Shown here: piece by piece, positions 1-9,871 of the stretch
How the letters are laid out: each line of letters opens with the position of its first letter
Numbering within the stretch: the first letter of the stretch is position 1
Assembly: GCA_036365515.1 (NCBI GenBank)
Contig: CM070877.1
Coordinates: 112,236,011 to 112,300,010 of the forward strand
DNA: 64,000 nt
From: Torymus aiolomorphi
Taxonomy: Eukaryota; Arthropoda; Insecta; Hymenoptera; Torymidae
Reading direction: 5' to 3'
The notes under the pieces: model-generated
Seen by the model: only the letters and a program-made list of their open reading frames with translations
What the model was told of the DNA's origin: nothing
The model's database searches: none
Made by a program: the position numbers and the translations under genes

Positions 1-445
1 ACAAAATACTTTCAAACTATTAAAATTAATATTTTAAGTTATATATAATGCATAATTTATTTTTATTTGGGCAATTTTTTCTATGGGCCCAATTTCCTAT
101 TAAAGGGGTAAAACGCACCCCTAAAAATCACCCCTAAAATAGGTTTTATCTGAATATCCCAAGTTCAGATTCAAATTTAAAATGAAACAAAATGAAAAAT
201 ATTTCTCTTAGAAGTGCCAAATTAGCTACCCTTATATTTTATTTCGGAAAAATTTTTTTTTTAATTTTTTTTTTATACAATATTTGCAATAAAATTAAAT
301 AATTATTATTAAAATTCAAAATCAAAGTTGACTTGTTTTAGGATGTTTTCTAATAAAAGCATTATCGGGGTTTAGCAGCACCTTGAACAAGTATACTTAC
401 AATTGAACCATTGAAATAAATATTTTGAGGTGTATAATGCAGATT
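1..445. repeat. Left terminal inverted repeat of a DNA transposon
   Basis: This stretch reappears in reverse complement at about 14105-14563, with shared landmarks such as the GGGCCCAAT block, the run of CCCCT/AGGGG motifs, the AATATTTTGAGG block and a common AT-rich core. The pair encloses both exons of a transposase, so the two copies are read as terminal inverted repeats of about 450 bp. Homology runs to base 1, so the true outer tip lies outside the window. Confidence 0.8.
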
Positions 446-817
446 TAGTTTATTTTTGTGTCAGTTTTTTTTATCGAGATAGCGTAATTAATGAAGTCAC
501 TTATAAACTCTTATACTTATTGTGCAATTTATATTCGAATATTTTGTTCGTATTTATAGGTAAATAAAAAGGATGGAACTAGGAAAAGAATAGGTGAGTT
601 AAATGATTGACTAATCTAACGAATAGAAAAATATAAATAAAAATAAAAAAATTAAAATATAAATAGAAAAATATAATATAAAATATTAATTGTTATTATG
701 TAATTAATTTTTCTCAAAAGTAAAATATAGGTATATTTTCACAAATAGTCAAAAAATATTCAAAGAAACTCTATACAAATGAGCTTATAATTTAGTTCTT
801 ATCGCAATTAATTTTGT
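446..817. other. AT-rich spacer, no gene seen
   Basis: A very AT-rich stretch between the left inverted repeat and the 3' end of the transposase. It probably holds the transposase 3' UTR. I see no coding or RNA feature. Confidence 0.5.
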
Positions 818-1368
818 TTAAGGATTATAGGTTGAACAATAATGAAAATCTTCAAAAAAATGTTTTAAGCAGAGTGATTTCTGACACCATGAACATTTTA
901 TAATAGCAGTATTTTTACATCCTGGTACCTCACAATGAGCTCGGGATCCACCAAAGCTAAAGTCCACCGGATTTAAAAATTCATTTGGTTTATTATCGAT
1001 ATAACCGCTTTTATACCAAGAGTATTTAAAAAAATTTACGTATCGAGGAGAAGATAACTGATTGTGCACCAGAGAGTGCAATTTAATTACATTATTTCGT
1101 ACGTGCAAACTTATATCCTTATCCAACAAAATTACACTATCGGAAAAGTGTCTCACAAAATTTTTCCATATACGAAAACCAAACACATCCAGCGGTTGTA
1201 TTTTTCCAGTTGTACCTTTAGGAATTTTGAAAAGTTTGATGTTTTTATCATCAGGTTTTTCTCTTTCGACTGCTTTTGTGCAATGTCCACTCCAAGAATC
1301 TAGCAATAATATACTATTTTTTCCAACATTTGGAAAAAATACATCCCTTAACCATTTCCGAAAATGAT
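818..1368 (-). pseudogene. Transposase (Tc1/mariner-pogo-like, DDE), second exon
   Basis: This is the C-terminal half of a cut-and-paste transposase. It shows the second catalytic Asp in LLLDSWSGH and the third in IPKGTTGKIQPLDV, followed by a Cys/His-rich tail (CEVPGCKN...CSWCQKSLC). The exon starts after an acceptor (TTTTTAG at 1375-1369) and its first bases complete the codon left open by the first exon at 12433, restoring the block before LLLDSW. This half has no stop. The first exon at 12433-13475 carries a stop and a frameshift, so the gene as a whole is dead. The family call is from catalytic spacing and motifs; the exact subfamily is not certain. Confidence 0.75.
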
Positions 1369-1429
1369 CTAAAAATAAATTGTAAACAAATAAATTTTGC
1401 AGGTCATTATAGTAAACTATTGCTATTTG

Positions 1430-1433
<4 letters not shown>

Positions 1434-1520
<87 letters not shown>
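1434..1520. repeat. (TA)n microsatellite, left flank of Gypsy element 1
   Basis: About 85 bp of almost pure TA directly before the LTR. A matching (TA)n follows the other LTR at 12119, so the retrotransposon entered a TA tract within the transposase intron. Confidence 0.95.
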
Positions 1521-1523
<3 letters not shown>

Positions 1524-2925
1524 CACGGGGTGGATTTTCGGGCTAAGGCACGTTTCACCTGCGTACATTAGCGGTTCAATTCCATATCTCTCGGTTCAAC
1601 TCCCGGAGATGTAATAGCCAGATTATGCAACGGACGCTACAACGTCGTGCAATGTTCACCTAATCTGGTTACTTACCGTGCAACACGCAAGTCGAAGACT
1701 TGCGCTTTGTTTCTCACCAGTGACTCGAACTCTCCTCTCGTTCACTGGTTCGTGTGCCGGCTGCTCAGATGAGACGATACGTTTTCTCTTACGTAACGAC
1801 CGCGAAGGCGGCGGGGAACGGGGAATGACTATGTCGCGAAATAATAACTCGAGAGGTTAAATGTTAATAATAAAAGACTATTGTTTATTAAATAAAAGAA
1901 GTTGTCGTGTGATAATGGATCAGAAAAATAAAAGAAATGAATTTAGGTTAGCGTATTCCCCATCTAAACGGCCAGCACGTTACCTCTGACGTCAGCTGCC
2001 TCGGAGACTGACATCACGCTCGCTGTAATTTACGCCGCGCACGTGAGGTATAATACGCATCACGTGTGCGGTACTCTACGCGCGCGCTCACCGAGTAAAG
2101 CGACGAAGTGTGAGAGCAGTCGCGATCGCCGCGCGACGCACACACGTATAAGTGTGAGAGAGAGGGCAGACGGAGGGTTTACACGTGTGCGCACCTGTTG
2201 TGCGCACTCTCCGGCTTTGAAAAAGCCGGTGGTTTGACCTCGCTTTTAACCTTGATGAAGTGCGAGCCCGATGCCTACACTCTCTCCTCGCACTTGCTCT
2301 CACCGCACGAGAACGCCTACTCGAAGCCGATGTCCAGGTACGACGAGCCTGGACAAGCGGTTACGCGGAGCTAATACGCGGCGCGGAAGAATGCGTGCAC
2401 GCTTACCTTCTACCCAATTTAGCAACGGCTCAAGTAGTTGATCGGTCTCGGACGTGTCTAGTCTTACTTCCTGAGGAATATAAAAATCTTGATGCTGCGG
2501 TGGAGCGGACACGAAAAGTGCTATTACTTCCTCCAGACACTAAGTAGTTGGAGTGCGGCAGGTGATACTAGCCTGTCGCACTTGAACTTTGCACTTTAAC
2601 GCGCGAAAACCGCAGAAGTACTTCAATACACTATTTTTGTATATCACGAGCAAAACTCTCGTGATTCGCGCTCTGACAAGGTACTTCTCTTCAAATGAAC
2701 GAACGAGTCTTCTTTTAATAACGGGCGAAACAAGGTGGAGCGAAACGAAAAGCGGTTGCAGAATGCCGTAGCGAACTATGAGATGGCCGTCGCCGGCTCG
2801 CCGCAGTCCGCTAGTCATCACGTCGATGCAGCTCAGATTCTGCACCGATGCACCATCTCGCGTTCGCGCGCATGAGTTACTTCAACTACGGCTTATACTC
2901 GACGTCGGTACGGCAGGCCGTGACA
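1521..2925 (-). repeat. 3' LTR of element 1
   Basis: Begins TGTCACGG and ends CCGTGACA in plus-strand reading, so the ends are short inverted repeats. It matches 10725-12118 closely, with scattered substitutions and small indels. Confidence 0.95.
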
Positions 2926-2935
2926 CCCCCCACCC
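2926..2935 (-). other. Polypurine tract of element 1
   Basis: On the minus strand GGGTGGGGGG abuts the 3' LTR directly, the expected place and composition for the plus-strand DNA primer of an LTR element. Element 2 has the same tract next to its LTR at 30820. Confidence 0.85.
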
Positions 2936-3105
2936 AGATGTCACTTATCTCCTGATATGGGACTCTCCAATTCAATCCGGCGTCGCTAATACCTGAAAAG
3001 GGCTAAGGTTCTAGAAGTACTCAAGCGAATGCGACTTTTATAGAAAAATAAAAAAAAATTTTATTCAAAGAATAATAACAAAAAAAAATAATCGACGCCG
3101 CTTAA

Positions 3106-4341
3106 TCACCCGAAATTTTGCTGATGTTTCTGCCGATAATAAAACGGGTTGAGTGGGTCGTGATTCGCGGCTCCAGGGCAGGTAGCTGGGTTGCGGACGT
3201 TGAGGTGCCCGCAAAAGAAGCACCGTCTCGGTTGTCGTGGTTCTCCGGGCAGACGCCGGCCAGAAGAAAGGGACCTCGGGGGCCCGGTAGATCCCGCAGG
3301 AGCGGGTGCCTGTTCTTGAGGGCGACCCCTCGAAGGCCTTCTCCTAGACTTACTCCCCTGGCGGCTCTTCGGTCTGCCCGGACGGGACTCCTTTACGGGT
3401 ACTGTTGTCGCACCCGGGGTAGGCCTCCTCCTACCCCTGGCTACTTCTTCCGCTTCTGCCCTGGCCCTCGCGAGTTCGGCCTGGACCCGGGCCATCTCCT
3501 TTTCTTTGGCCTCGCGGAGGCGTCGAGCTTTCTCCAAGACTTCGCGACTTTCGCGAGCCTCGCGAGCCCTACTCTCGTTTCGCTGTCGGCGAAACTCGAC
3601 TGCCGCCGCGAGCTCTTCTTTGTGGCCCAGGACCAGGTTAAACCACTTTTCGGAGTGGACCCTCGCCCCTTCATAATCGTGGAAGTTATCCCACTCCTTC
3701 ATGACGGCCTCTTCCTTTTCTCTAGCACACTGGGATAGCTCTCGAGATGCTACCAAGTTGGCTTCGAATTTCATCCAAGCGACCGACATGGGGGAGCGAC
3801 CTGACAACTCACAGGACTCGCTATTCTCCGCAGGCTCCTCTCCCTGCGGAGTATCGTGGGCGAGGCTCTCCTCACTGGCCCAACTCTTCCGTTTTCCCGA
3901 CTCCACAGGCTCCACTACCTGTGGAGTCGACGACTCCTCTTCGACCTCGCTACTCTGGCTAACTACCAGAGTAGTGACGTCTATCGCGGTCTTCGGTCGT
4001 CTTAATATCGACCGCGTTGACGAAGTAACTACTGGCTTCCCTGCCGGCAGTTCCTCTATGGTAACGGAGGACCCTTCCACGGCTCCTCCAATGGCAGGTA
4101 ATGCGGCACCTGGTATTATCCGGCCAGGTGTCGGAGGCATCAGATGCGCCTGTGCCAGCAGCTGGCCTACCAGCTCGAGGACTGCTGCTGGTTCAGTTGT
4201 CCAAGATTCATCCTGTGGACAGAGGAGAAGATAGCGTTTATCCTCGGGAACCGTAGTTCGGATTCGCGCGTGTTCTCCGGGGGGACGTCGAGACGGGGTC
4301 GCAGGGTAGTACGCGATTCCGCGAACCATTCGGTCGGCCAC
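3106..4341 (-). CDS. Accessory third ORF in env position: coiled coil plus Cys/His cluster (element 1)
   Basis: An open frame of 411 codons after pol on the element's coding strand. It has no signal peptide or membrane segment, so it is not an envelope gene. It contains a Pro-rich N-terminal part (MPPTPGRIIPG), an acidic middle, a long Glu/Arg/Ala coiled coil (about residues 215-300), a basic Arg/Ser region and a C-terminal Cys/His cluster (CFFCGHLN...CPGAANH). The true start is probably the ATG at 4211 just behind the splice acceptor, as in element 2; here a 1-nt deletion shortly after that ATG throws the start out of frame. Elements 2 and 4 carry the same ORF layout at the same place. The function is unknown; RNA binding or a Gag-like role is only a guess. 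Confidence 0.75.
   Translation of the reverse strand: MADRMVRGIAYYPATPSRRPPGEHARIRTTVPEDKRYLLLCPQDESWTTEPAAVLELVGQLLAQAHLMPPTPGRIIPGAALPAIGGAVEGSSVTIEELPAGKPVVTSSTRSILRRPKTAIDVTTLVVSQSSEVEEESSTPQVVEPVESGKRKSWASEESLAHDTPQGEEPAENSESCELSGRSPMSVAWMKFEANLVASRELSQCAREKEEAVMKEWDNFHDYEGARVHSEKWFNLVLGHKEELAAAVEFRRQRNESRAREARESREVLEKARRLREAKEKEMARVQAELARARAEAEEVARGRRRPTPGATTVPVKESRPGRPKSRQGSKSRRRPSRGRPQEQAPAPAGSTGPPRSLSSGRRLPGEPRQPRRCFFCGHLNVRNPATCPGAANHDPLNPFYYRQKHQQNFG
4213..4234 (-). promoter_or_regulatory. Splice acceptor before the accessory ORF
   Basis: On the minus strand a pyrimidine-rich run ends in CCACAG, directly followed by GATG, the ATG of the accessory protein. It lies just after the pol stop. 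Element 2 keeps the same site (AG at 32104-32103) and element 4 has TTTCAG followed by GACATG. A strong donor (GTAAGTT) lies in the leader at 10507. Confidence 0.65.
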
Positions 4342-7300
4342 GAGGTCGTTTTAGGGGCTCGCTCGCAACAGGGACGGGGTTGGTTGGTGCAGGAGAAGTT
4401 TCGCCTGGCCTTCCCGTGACTATCGCTGTCTTTCTCGGCCTACCTCTCCCGCGAGCTTGCGTTGTCACGCCAACCTCCTCCTGATCTTGCCCAGCGCCCG
4501 CTGGCGGCTGGGTTCTCGCAAGTGGCGGGTCGCTCTTCGCCGTTACTTCTTCTTCCCCCGGTGGTCGGGCGACGTCATCCTCTCCTTCAGTTATATCGCG
4601 CTCGTGTGTTTCCTCGTTATCCTCGGGCTCTTCTCCAGCGAAGTATGGCTTCAAGTGTTCTGCATGGACCAGGTCTTCAACATCTCCTTCCTGATCCACC
4701 AGTTTGTACGTGTTGGGCCCTTTCTTCTCCAAAATCTCGTAAGGGCCAACGTATTTCGGTGCCAACTTCGCCATCACTCCTTGAGCTGCCGAGGATAACA
4801 CGCGATTCTTCTTCCACACGCGATCTCCGACCTCGAACTTCGGTTCTCTCCGCCTGGCATCATATATCTCAGCATGCCTCTCTTGTTCTTCTCTTGAATG
4901 GTGACCAGCATCATCTAGCATATTGCTGAGATTTCTCATTCTTTCTAACCAGGCGTCTTCGTCCTCTTGAACAACAGTCTCTTCGACTACCTGATCTTGT
5001 TCCCTCCTCTTAGCCCGAGGAGGCACTGGCTCCCTGCCATAATTTAACATGGCCGGTGACTTACCAGTGGCACTATGGGATGTGTTATTTAGCTCGAACA
5101 CCAGTTCAGGTAGCTTCTCGTCCCAAGTATTATGGTTCCCTTCCACAAATGCCATAATACTGGTTTTGAGGGTTCTATTCACTCTCTCCACCGGATTTGC
5201 TTGAGGATGGTAAGGGGGAGTAAGAGAGTGGTAAACTCCTATTTCGGCCAGGTATCGGTCTATTACCTGGTTTTTAAATTCGGTTCCGTTGTCGGAAAGG
5301 AAGACTTCGGGTGTGCCATATCGTAAGACTATCCTATTCTTCAGTTCTTTTCGAATAGTCTTGCCGTTGGCTTTCCGGATAGGGATACACTCTACCCATC
5401 GAGTAAATAAATCCTGGAAGACCAATATATACTCGAATCCGGCTTTACTTCTGATTAAAGGACCCATTATATCCGCCGCGACGACTTTCCAAGGCCTATG
5501 AATAACTCGCCGCCCCATCAAACCGAGGGGTGGCCTTTGTTCTACCTTGCACTGCTGGCATATCAAACATGTTCTGACATGTTCCTTTACTGACTTGTAG
5601 TATCTCGGCCAGTAATAATATCGGGATACTCTCGCGAAGGTCTTCTCCCTTCCGAGATGTCCAGCAGTAGGGTCGTCGTGACATTCCAAGAGAACTTTCT
5701 TCCTTTCCTCCTCACGAACTACCAGTTTCCATGCATCGTCATCTACGCCTAAATCCTCCTCGATATCTTGATTTGGACGATACATGTATAGCTGGCCGCC
5801 TAATACTTTCCACCTAGGATAAGTATTAGGTTCTTCTAATACCTTTTTCTGCCAGCCGAGGTACCACTCGTCTTTCGTGGTTACTGCCCACGAGACGGCG
5901 CCTACGACTGGTTGTTCTTCGTCCTCGTCTTCTTCATACATTCTCGATAATGCATCCGGCACGCAGTTGAGACTCCCTTTGCGATGCTCAGCTTCAAAGT
6001 TGTGCATCTGCAGCCTAAGCGACCATCTTGCTAGTCTACCTGTCGGGCTACGCAGTGACCGAATCCAACGCAGACTGCTATGGTCGGTCACTACGAGGAA
6101 ATTATATCCCTCTACGTATGCCCGAAACTTCTCGATAGCCCATAACACCGCAAGACACTCTCTTTTTATTACTGAGTAATTTCGCTCAGCTTTAGAGAGT
6201 GAGTGACTCGCAAACTCCAAGACTCGCTCCTGGCCGTCTATCACCTGGAACAATACGGCCCCCAAACCAGAGTCACTTGCGTCAGTTTGTATGACAAAGC
6301 GCGAAGCGAAATCCGGACGGTGTAGGACTGGAGCTGAGGCTATGAGTGCCTTGATGTGGTTGAAGGCTTGTTGTTGTTCCTCTTCCCACACGTACCTGAA
6401 GTTTTTCTTCGTTAGGCGTGTGAGAGGGTCGGCGATCGTGGCAAAATCGGGAAGAAACTTCCGATACCACGATGCCATACCGAGGAATCGCCTTAACTGT
6501 TTTAGGTTCTTAGGCGCAGGGTATTGCATAACCGGAGCTATCTTATCTGGGTCTGGTCTAAACCCATCTCGGTTAACGAGAACACCAAGATATTTGACCT
6601 CAGATCTACCAAATACGCTCTTCTCTCGGTTGATCATGAGGCCTCCCTCATTGATTCTTGCCAATACGCGTTCTAACATCGCTAGATGCTCTTCAAAAGT
6701 CTCTGTTACGATGATGATGTCATCTAAATAAGAGAACGCGTATGGCTCTAGTTCGGGCCCTATGACTCTGTCAATCATGCGCTGAAAGGTGGCTCCTGCG
6801 TTCGACAATCCGTATGGCATTCTTTTAAATTGAAATAACCCCAGACCGGGTATTGAGAATGCCGTAATCTCCCGCGATTCTTCTTTCAAAGGGATTTGAT
6901 AGTATGCGCTGCTCAGATCTAAGGTTGATATATAACGGGCGGCATCGAGCTTCCGTAGGATCTGATTCATATTTGGCAGCGGATACGCATCTTCCTTTGC
7001 GGCGGCATTCACCTTTCTCATGTCGATTACCATACGATGTTTATTGCCAGCTTTCGGCACCATGAAAGCAGGACTGGCCCAGGGGCTCGACGAAGGCTCG
7101 ATCAATCCGGCTGCAAGCATCTCTCGAACTTGTCGATGCATTTCCTCTTCCAAATTTCTGGAAATCGGGTATTGTTTCTGCCGGATTGGTCGAGTTTTGC
7201 CAACGTCTATCTCGTGCTCGGCATAATTAGTGCAGCCGAGTGGAGCGTCTGCTGCTGGTAGTACTCTTGTTAAAAGAGCTTGTAAGCGCTGGTGTTCTTC

Positions 7301-7438
7301 CAGCGTAATATCGGCGAGGCCCGCTGAAGAAGCTTTCATCGTGTCGATGGAGGCGATCCTGATCTGTGATGGATCATTTGGATCTGACGAAGAGACACAG
7401 GCTAATTCCAGTCCTACACTCTGACCGGATTTTCCCAA
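4238..7438 (-). CDS. pol: Pol: reverse transcriptase, RNase H, integrase (element 1)
   Basis: A frame of 1066 codons. In order: RT with the FQFKRMPYGL block and YLDD catalytic box, RNase H with TDASDSGLGAVL and VTDHSSLRW, the integrase HHCC zinc finger (HDDPTAGHLGREKTFAR...CLICQQCK), and the integrase core with Asp in ADIMGPL, Asp in FLSDNGTEF and Glu in HPQANPVERVNR. The tail holds two AT-hook-like motifs (RGRGRPRK and RPRGRPNGSRN) and a closing SPRRTRA motif shared with element 4. The frame opens without ATG, as expected for a Gag-Pro-Pol product. A 2-nt deletion relative to element 2, near 7438, disconnects it from protease, so this copy should make no full polyprotein. Confidence 0.93.
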   Translation of the reverse strand: MGKSGQSVGLELACVSSSDPNDPSQIRIASIDTMKASSAGLADITLEEHQRLQALLTRVLPAADAPLGCTNYAEHEIDVGKTRPIRQKQYPISRNLEEEMHRQVREMLAAGLIEPSSSPWASPAFMVPKAGNKHRMVIDMRKVNAAAKEDAYPLPNMNQILRKLDAARYISTLDLSSAYYQIPLKEESREITAFSIPGLGLFQFKRMPYGLSNAGATFQRMIDRVIGPELEPYAFSYLDDIIIVTETFEEHLAMLERVLARINEGGLMINREKSVFGRSEVKYLGVLVNRDGFRPDPDKIAPVMQYPAPKNLKQLRRFLGMASWYRKFLPDFATIADPLTRLTKKNFRYVWEEEQQQAFNHIKALIASAPVLHRPDFASRFVIQTDASDSGLGAVLFQVIDGQERVLEFASHSLSKAERNYSVIKRECLAVLWAIEKFRAYVEGYNFLVVTDHSSLRWIRSLRSPTGRLARWSLRLQMHNFEAEHRKGSLNCVPDALSRMYEEDEDEEQPVVGAVSWAVTTKDEWYLGWQKKVLEEPNTYPRWKVLGGQLYMYRPNQDIEEDLGVDDDAWKLVVREEERKKVLLECHDDPTAGHLGREKTFARVSRYYYWPRYYKSVKEHVRTCLICQQCKVEQRPPLGLMGRRVIHRPWKVVAADIMGPLIRSKAGFEYILVFQDLFTRWVECIPIRKANGKTIRKELKNRIVLRYGTPEVFLSDNGTEFKNQVIDRYLAEIGVYHSLTPPYHPQANPVERVNRTLKTSIMAFVEGNHNTWDEKLPELVFELNNTSHSATGKSPAMLNYGREPVPPRAKRREQDQVVEETVVQEDEDAWLERMRNLSNMLDDAGHHSREEQERHAEIYDARRREPKFEVGDRVWKKNRVLSSAAQGVMAKLAPKYVGPYEILEKKGPNTYKLVDQEGDVEDLVHAEHLKPYFAGEEPEDNEETHERDITEGEDDVARPPGEEEVTAKSDPPLARTQPPAGAGQDQEEVGVTTQARGRGRPRKTAIVTGRPGETSPAPTNPVPVASEPLKRPRGRPNGSRNRVLPCDPVSTSPRRTRANPNYGSRG

Positions 7439-8048
7439 TCAGCCTGTTCTCTACGGGGTCGTGCGTTGTCTCAAATGCGCGGACGAAATTGGAACCGACA
7501 TAACAGTCAACTTCCAGTTCTGGTATTATTGAAACCAGTATGTCTCGTTTGACCCCGCCCAACTCGAACGGAAGTTCCACATGTCCCGTTACGCGGAGCA
7601 GGTTGTTGCCAGCACCTCTGGCGCCTGCTCCCATAGCTGGCCGGAACGTACGTCCGCATTCGGTAGCTAGTTGCAGTCCTAACGATCCCATCACCGTTCC
7701 CGAGGCTCCAGTAGCGTATAGTGCCCGAATGCGGAACCCTCCGATCCCCACCTGTACCCACCAACGCAGCTCGTCGGGTTGTACAGGAATTTGATTGGAG
7801 CTAGGTTCTAGCTCCTTCACGGAGTCGTTCCTTTGTCCGACTTTCTCTTCGTCTGGACATTGTTCAGCCTTGACCTGACTGGCAGCTGCCACCAGGTCGG
7901 TTGGTATCTCGTCCTTCTTCCTCAACTCTTTCTGGGCCTCTAGAGTGGTCTCGGCGGATTTGGACCCATTCAATCTCGCCGGTTCTCGTTTCCCGAACAG
8001 TCGGGGCAAAACGAGCGATAGTAACCTATTTTGCCGCAGCCCCAACAC
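7374..8048 (-). pseudogene. pro: Retroviral-type aspartic protease, catalytic Asp lost (element 1)
   Basis: This frame overlaps the end of gag in the -1 frame and ends inside the start of pol. It has an acidic/basic linker and then the retropepsin core. The active-site triad reads ATGAS, where element 2 has DTGAS and element 4 also DTGAS, a GAT to GCT change that removes the catalytic Asp. The C-terminal part (LGLQLATECGR, ELEVDCYVGSNFV) matches the proteases of elements 2 and 4. At its end a 2-nt deletion shifts the frame away from pol. Dead protease by these two changes. Confidence 0.88.
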
Positions 8049-9871
8049 GTTATGGGTCCGGCCGGCTTGTCGCTCTTACGCTCGGGTCCTCCGCCGGTAT
8101 CGCTCTTCTTACCGTCACCGGTTAATGTTCGGTTCTCTTTCTCTTTCCCTCTAGGGGTGTTCGCCGGTGACGGTTTGTGTTTTTCGTGGCGATTTTCACC
8201 TTTCTTGCTTGGGTTGTGGCCGGATGTACGAGCGTTTTGTTTGCTGCGTAACTCGTTCAGTCCGGCCTCTAACCTCGATATAGCGGTCAGTATCGACTGA
8301 TCCGCCAAGGTTTCTTTGCCTGCGAGGCCATTGTACTCTCCAGAGTTCACTCCGGAGATTTTTGGCTTCGCAGGTTTCACACTCCTTGACTTATAGGCTG
8401 CTTCAGGTAACATAGTCAATTCCGGAGGCGGCGGAGGGCGGAAGGTTTTCTCCATATCGAGAGTTAGTTCGGCTTCCCTCGCCATCTCTTGTAACTCGTC
8501 GATATCTTTGAAGTCGGCTTTCCTCACCAACCTTTGGAGTCCCGGCCTCAAGTTTCGATGGAGCATGTCAAGTTGCGTTTCTAAGTTCGGTATCGGCTCC
8601 ATTTTTCTTATAATAACCAGGAGGCAGGTTATGTAATCTCTCGCGAGTTCATCTTCTCCCTGTGTCCTGGCGGTTGCTTCCATCAATAAGCGTTGTTGGT
8701 AACCTCTTCCGGTTCCGTACCAACGCCGAGCTGCTGAACAGAAGTCTGACCATGTGTTCCACTTGTGTTTTTCTACCTGGAACGACATGGCTGCCACGCC
8801 TTTTAGTAGTTCCGGCAAGGCCTGGAATACCTCTGCTTCGGACAGGCTAGTCGACCCGCGGCACGCTTCTACTTTCTCCAGGAAAGCTTCTATGCTCTGG
8901 CCTCTATCGCCAGAGAACGACACGTTCCACTTCCTCACGGTGAGTCCGACGTCAACAATGGGGAAGGTTCGCCTTCTTAACGACGAATCTTCGACTCCAC
9001 TGGTGCCGAGGATCTCGGAGGTTTCATTCCTCGAGAATCCTCCCCCCACCCCCCAGGTTCTACCACGGTTGCCTAACAGTGGCTGGGTCCTGTCACCTAA
9101 ATGCGCCTGGGGGGTCGATGCTTCGTCCCGATTCGGATCGACGGGGTACTGACACGTGTATGTGTCTTGTAAGCGCACGTGTTCCTTCCGTAGTCTGGTC
9201 GGGTCGTCTTCCATCCTCGTGCTAGAAGTTGCTCCTTGCGTTGCGCCGTTTGCACGCAAGGTTTTGTTTTCCTGCATCATGTTACCGCAGAACTCTAAAA
9301 ATGCTTCTGGCACCAGAAACTTCATGCCGGATGCGGATGTCATCGCCGCCATCGGCTCAGAAAACTGTGCCAGCGTCTTGTCGTCTACCTCAGAACTCTG
9401 GTTTATTAAGTTGCCAGAGTCCAGTTGGCTCGGGTTTTCTGTGGATTTTCCGCCTGTTAGTTCTTTTTCTGTCCTCTGTGGCAGCGCCGTTTCTTTTATT
9501 GCCAACCTTGTGGCCTCCTGGTTGGCTTTTGTCGCATCGTCCTCTGCCAGCATGGTTAACGGGTGTGGTTCATCCGTGGTTTCACCCGTTATGTTCTCCC
9601 ATGCTGGTGGAAGGTCTTCTGTGCTGTGTTCTTGAATGAACCTGGCCCGGAGGTTTTCTCTCTTTATGAGCAGGGAATATTCATCCTGCCCTTCTTCCAT
9701 CTGAAAATCCTCCGGCTGGTATATTCCAAGTAGCCACTGCGACATCCTGTTCATCTTTATAAATTTGGAGCCGCTAGTTTTCAAGTTCAATGTCTGCAGA
9801 TGATCGTCTACATCTTTTGCCGTTAAACATTGGCACCAATTCCCGATGGCTTCCTCTATATTCTGCGCCAT
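7970..9871 (-). CDS. gag: Gag (element 1)
   Basis: A frame of 633 codons starting with a good ATG (AAAAATGGCG). The N-terminal region (IGNWCQCL, MSQWLLGIY) resembles that of element 4. The capsid region (about residues 310-490) contains WNTWSDFCSAARRWYG and LDMLHRNLRPGLQRLV, typical of Retrotrans_gag-type capsids. The C-terminus holds one zinc knuckle, CWGCGKIGYYRSFC, in which the usual His is Tyr, probably a mutation that weakens metal binding. The -1 frameshift heptamer lies near the end. Makes the virus-like particle and binds the RNA genome. Confidence 0.92.
   Translation of the reverse strand: MAQNIEEAIGNWCQCLTAKDVDDHLQTLNLKTSGSKFIKMNRMSQWLLGIYQPEDFQMEEGQDEYSLLIKRENLRARFIQEHSTEDLPPAWENITGETTDEPHPLTMLAEDDATKANQEATRLAIKETALPQRTEKELTGGKSTENPSQLDSGNLINQSSEVDDKTLAQFSEPMAAMTSASGMKFLVPEAFLEFCGNMMQENKTLRANGATQGATSSTRMEDDPTRLRKEHVRLQDTYTCQYPVDPNRDEASTPQAHLGDRTQPLLGNRGRTWGVGGGFSRNETSEILGTSGVEDSSLRRRTFPIVDVGLTVRKWNVSFSGDRGQSIEAFLEKVEACRGSTSLSEAEVFQALPELLKGVAAMSFQVEKHKWNTWSDFCSAARRWYGTGRGYQQRLLMEATARTQGEDELARDYITCLLVIIRKMEPIPNLETQLDMLHRNLRPGLQRLVRKADFKDIDELQEMAREAELTLDMEKTFRPPPPPELTMLPEAAYKSRSVKPAKPKISGVNSGEYNGLAGKETLADQSILTAISRLEAGLNELRSKQNARTSGHNPSKKGENRHEKHKPSPANTPRGKEKENRTLTGDGKKSDTGGGPERKSDKPAGPITCWGCGKIGYYRSFCPDCSGNENRRD
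7988..7994 (-). promoter_or_regulatory. -1 ribosomal frameshift heptamer (gag to pro)
   Basis: On the coding strand the heptamer reads G GGA AAC with GGA and AAC as gag codons, six codons before the gag stop. Slipping one base back puts ribosomes into the protease frame. A short stem (CGGCG with CGCCG) can form a few bases downstream. This is the standard retroviral -1 arrangement. Confidence 0.7.

Noticed and set aside
3106..4341. Envelope glycoprotein
   Set aside because: Position fits, but no signal peptide, membrane span or Cys pattern of an envelope; highly charged coiled coil instead.
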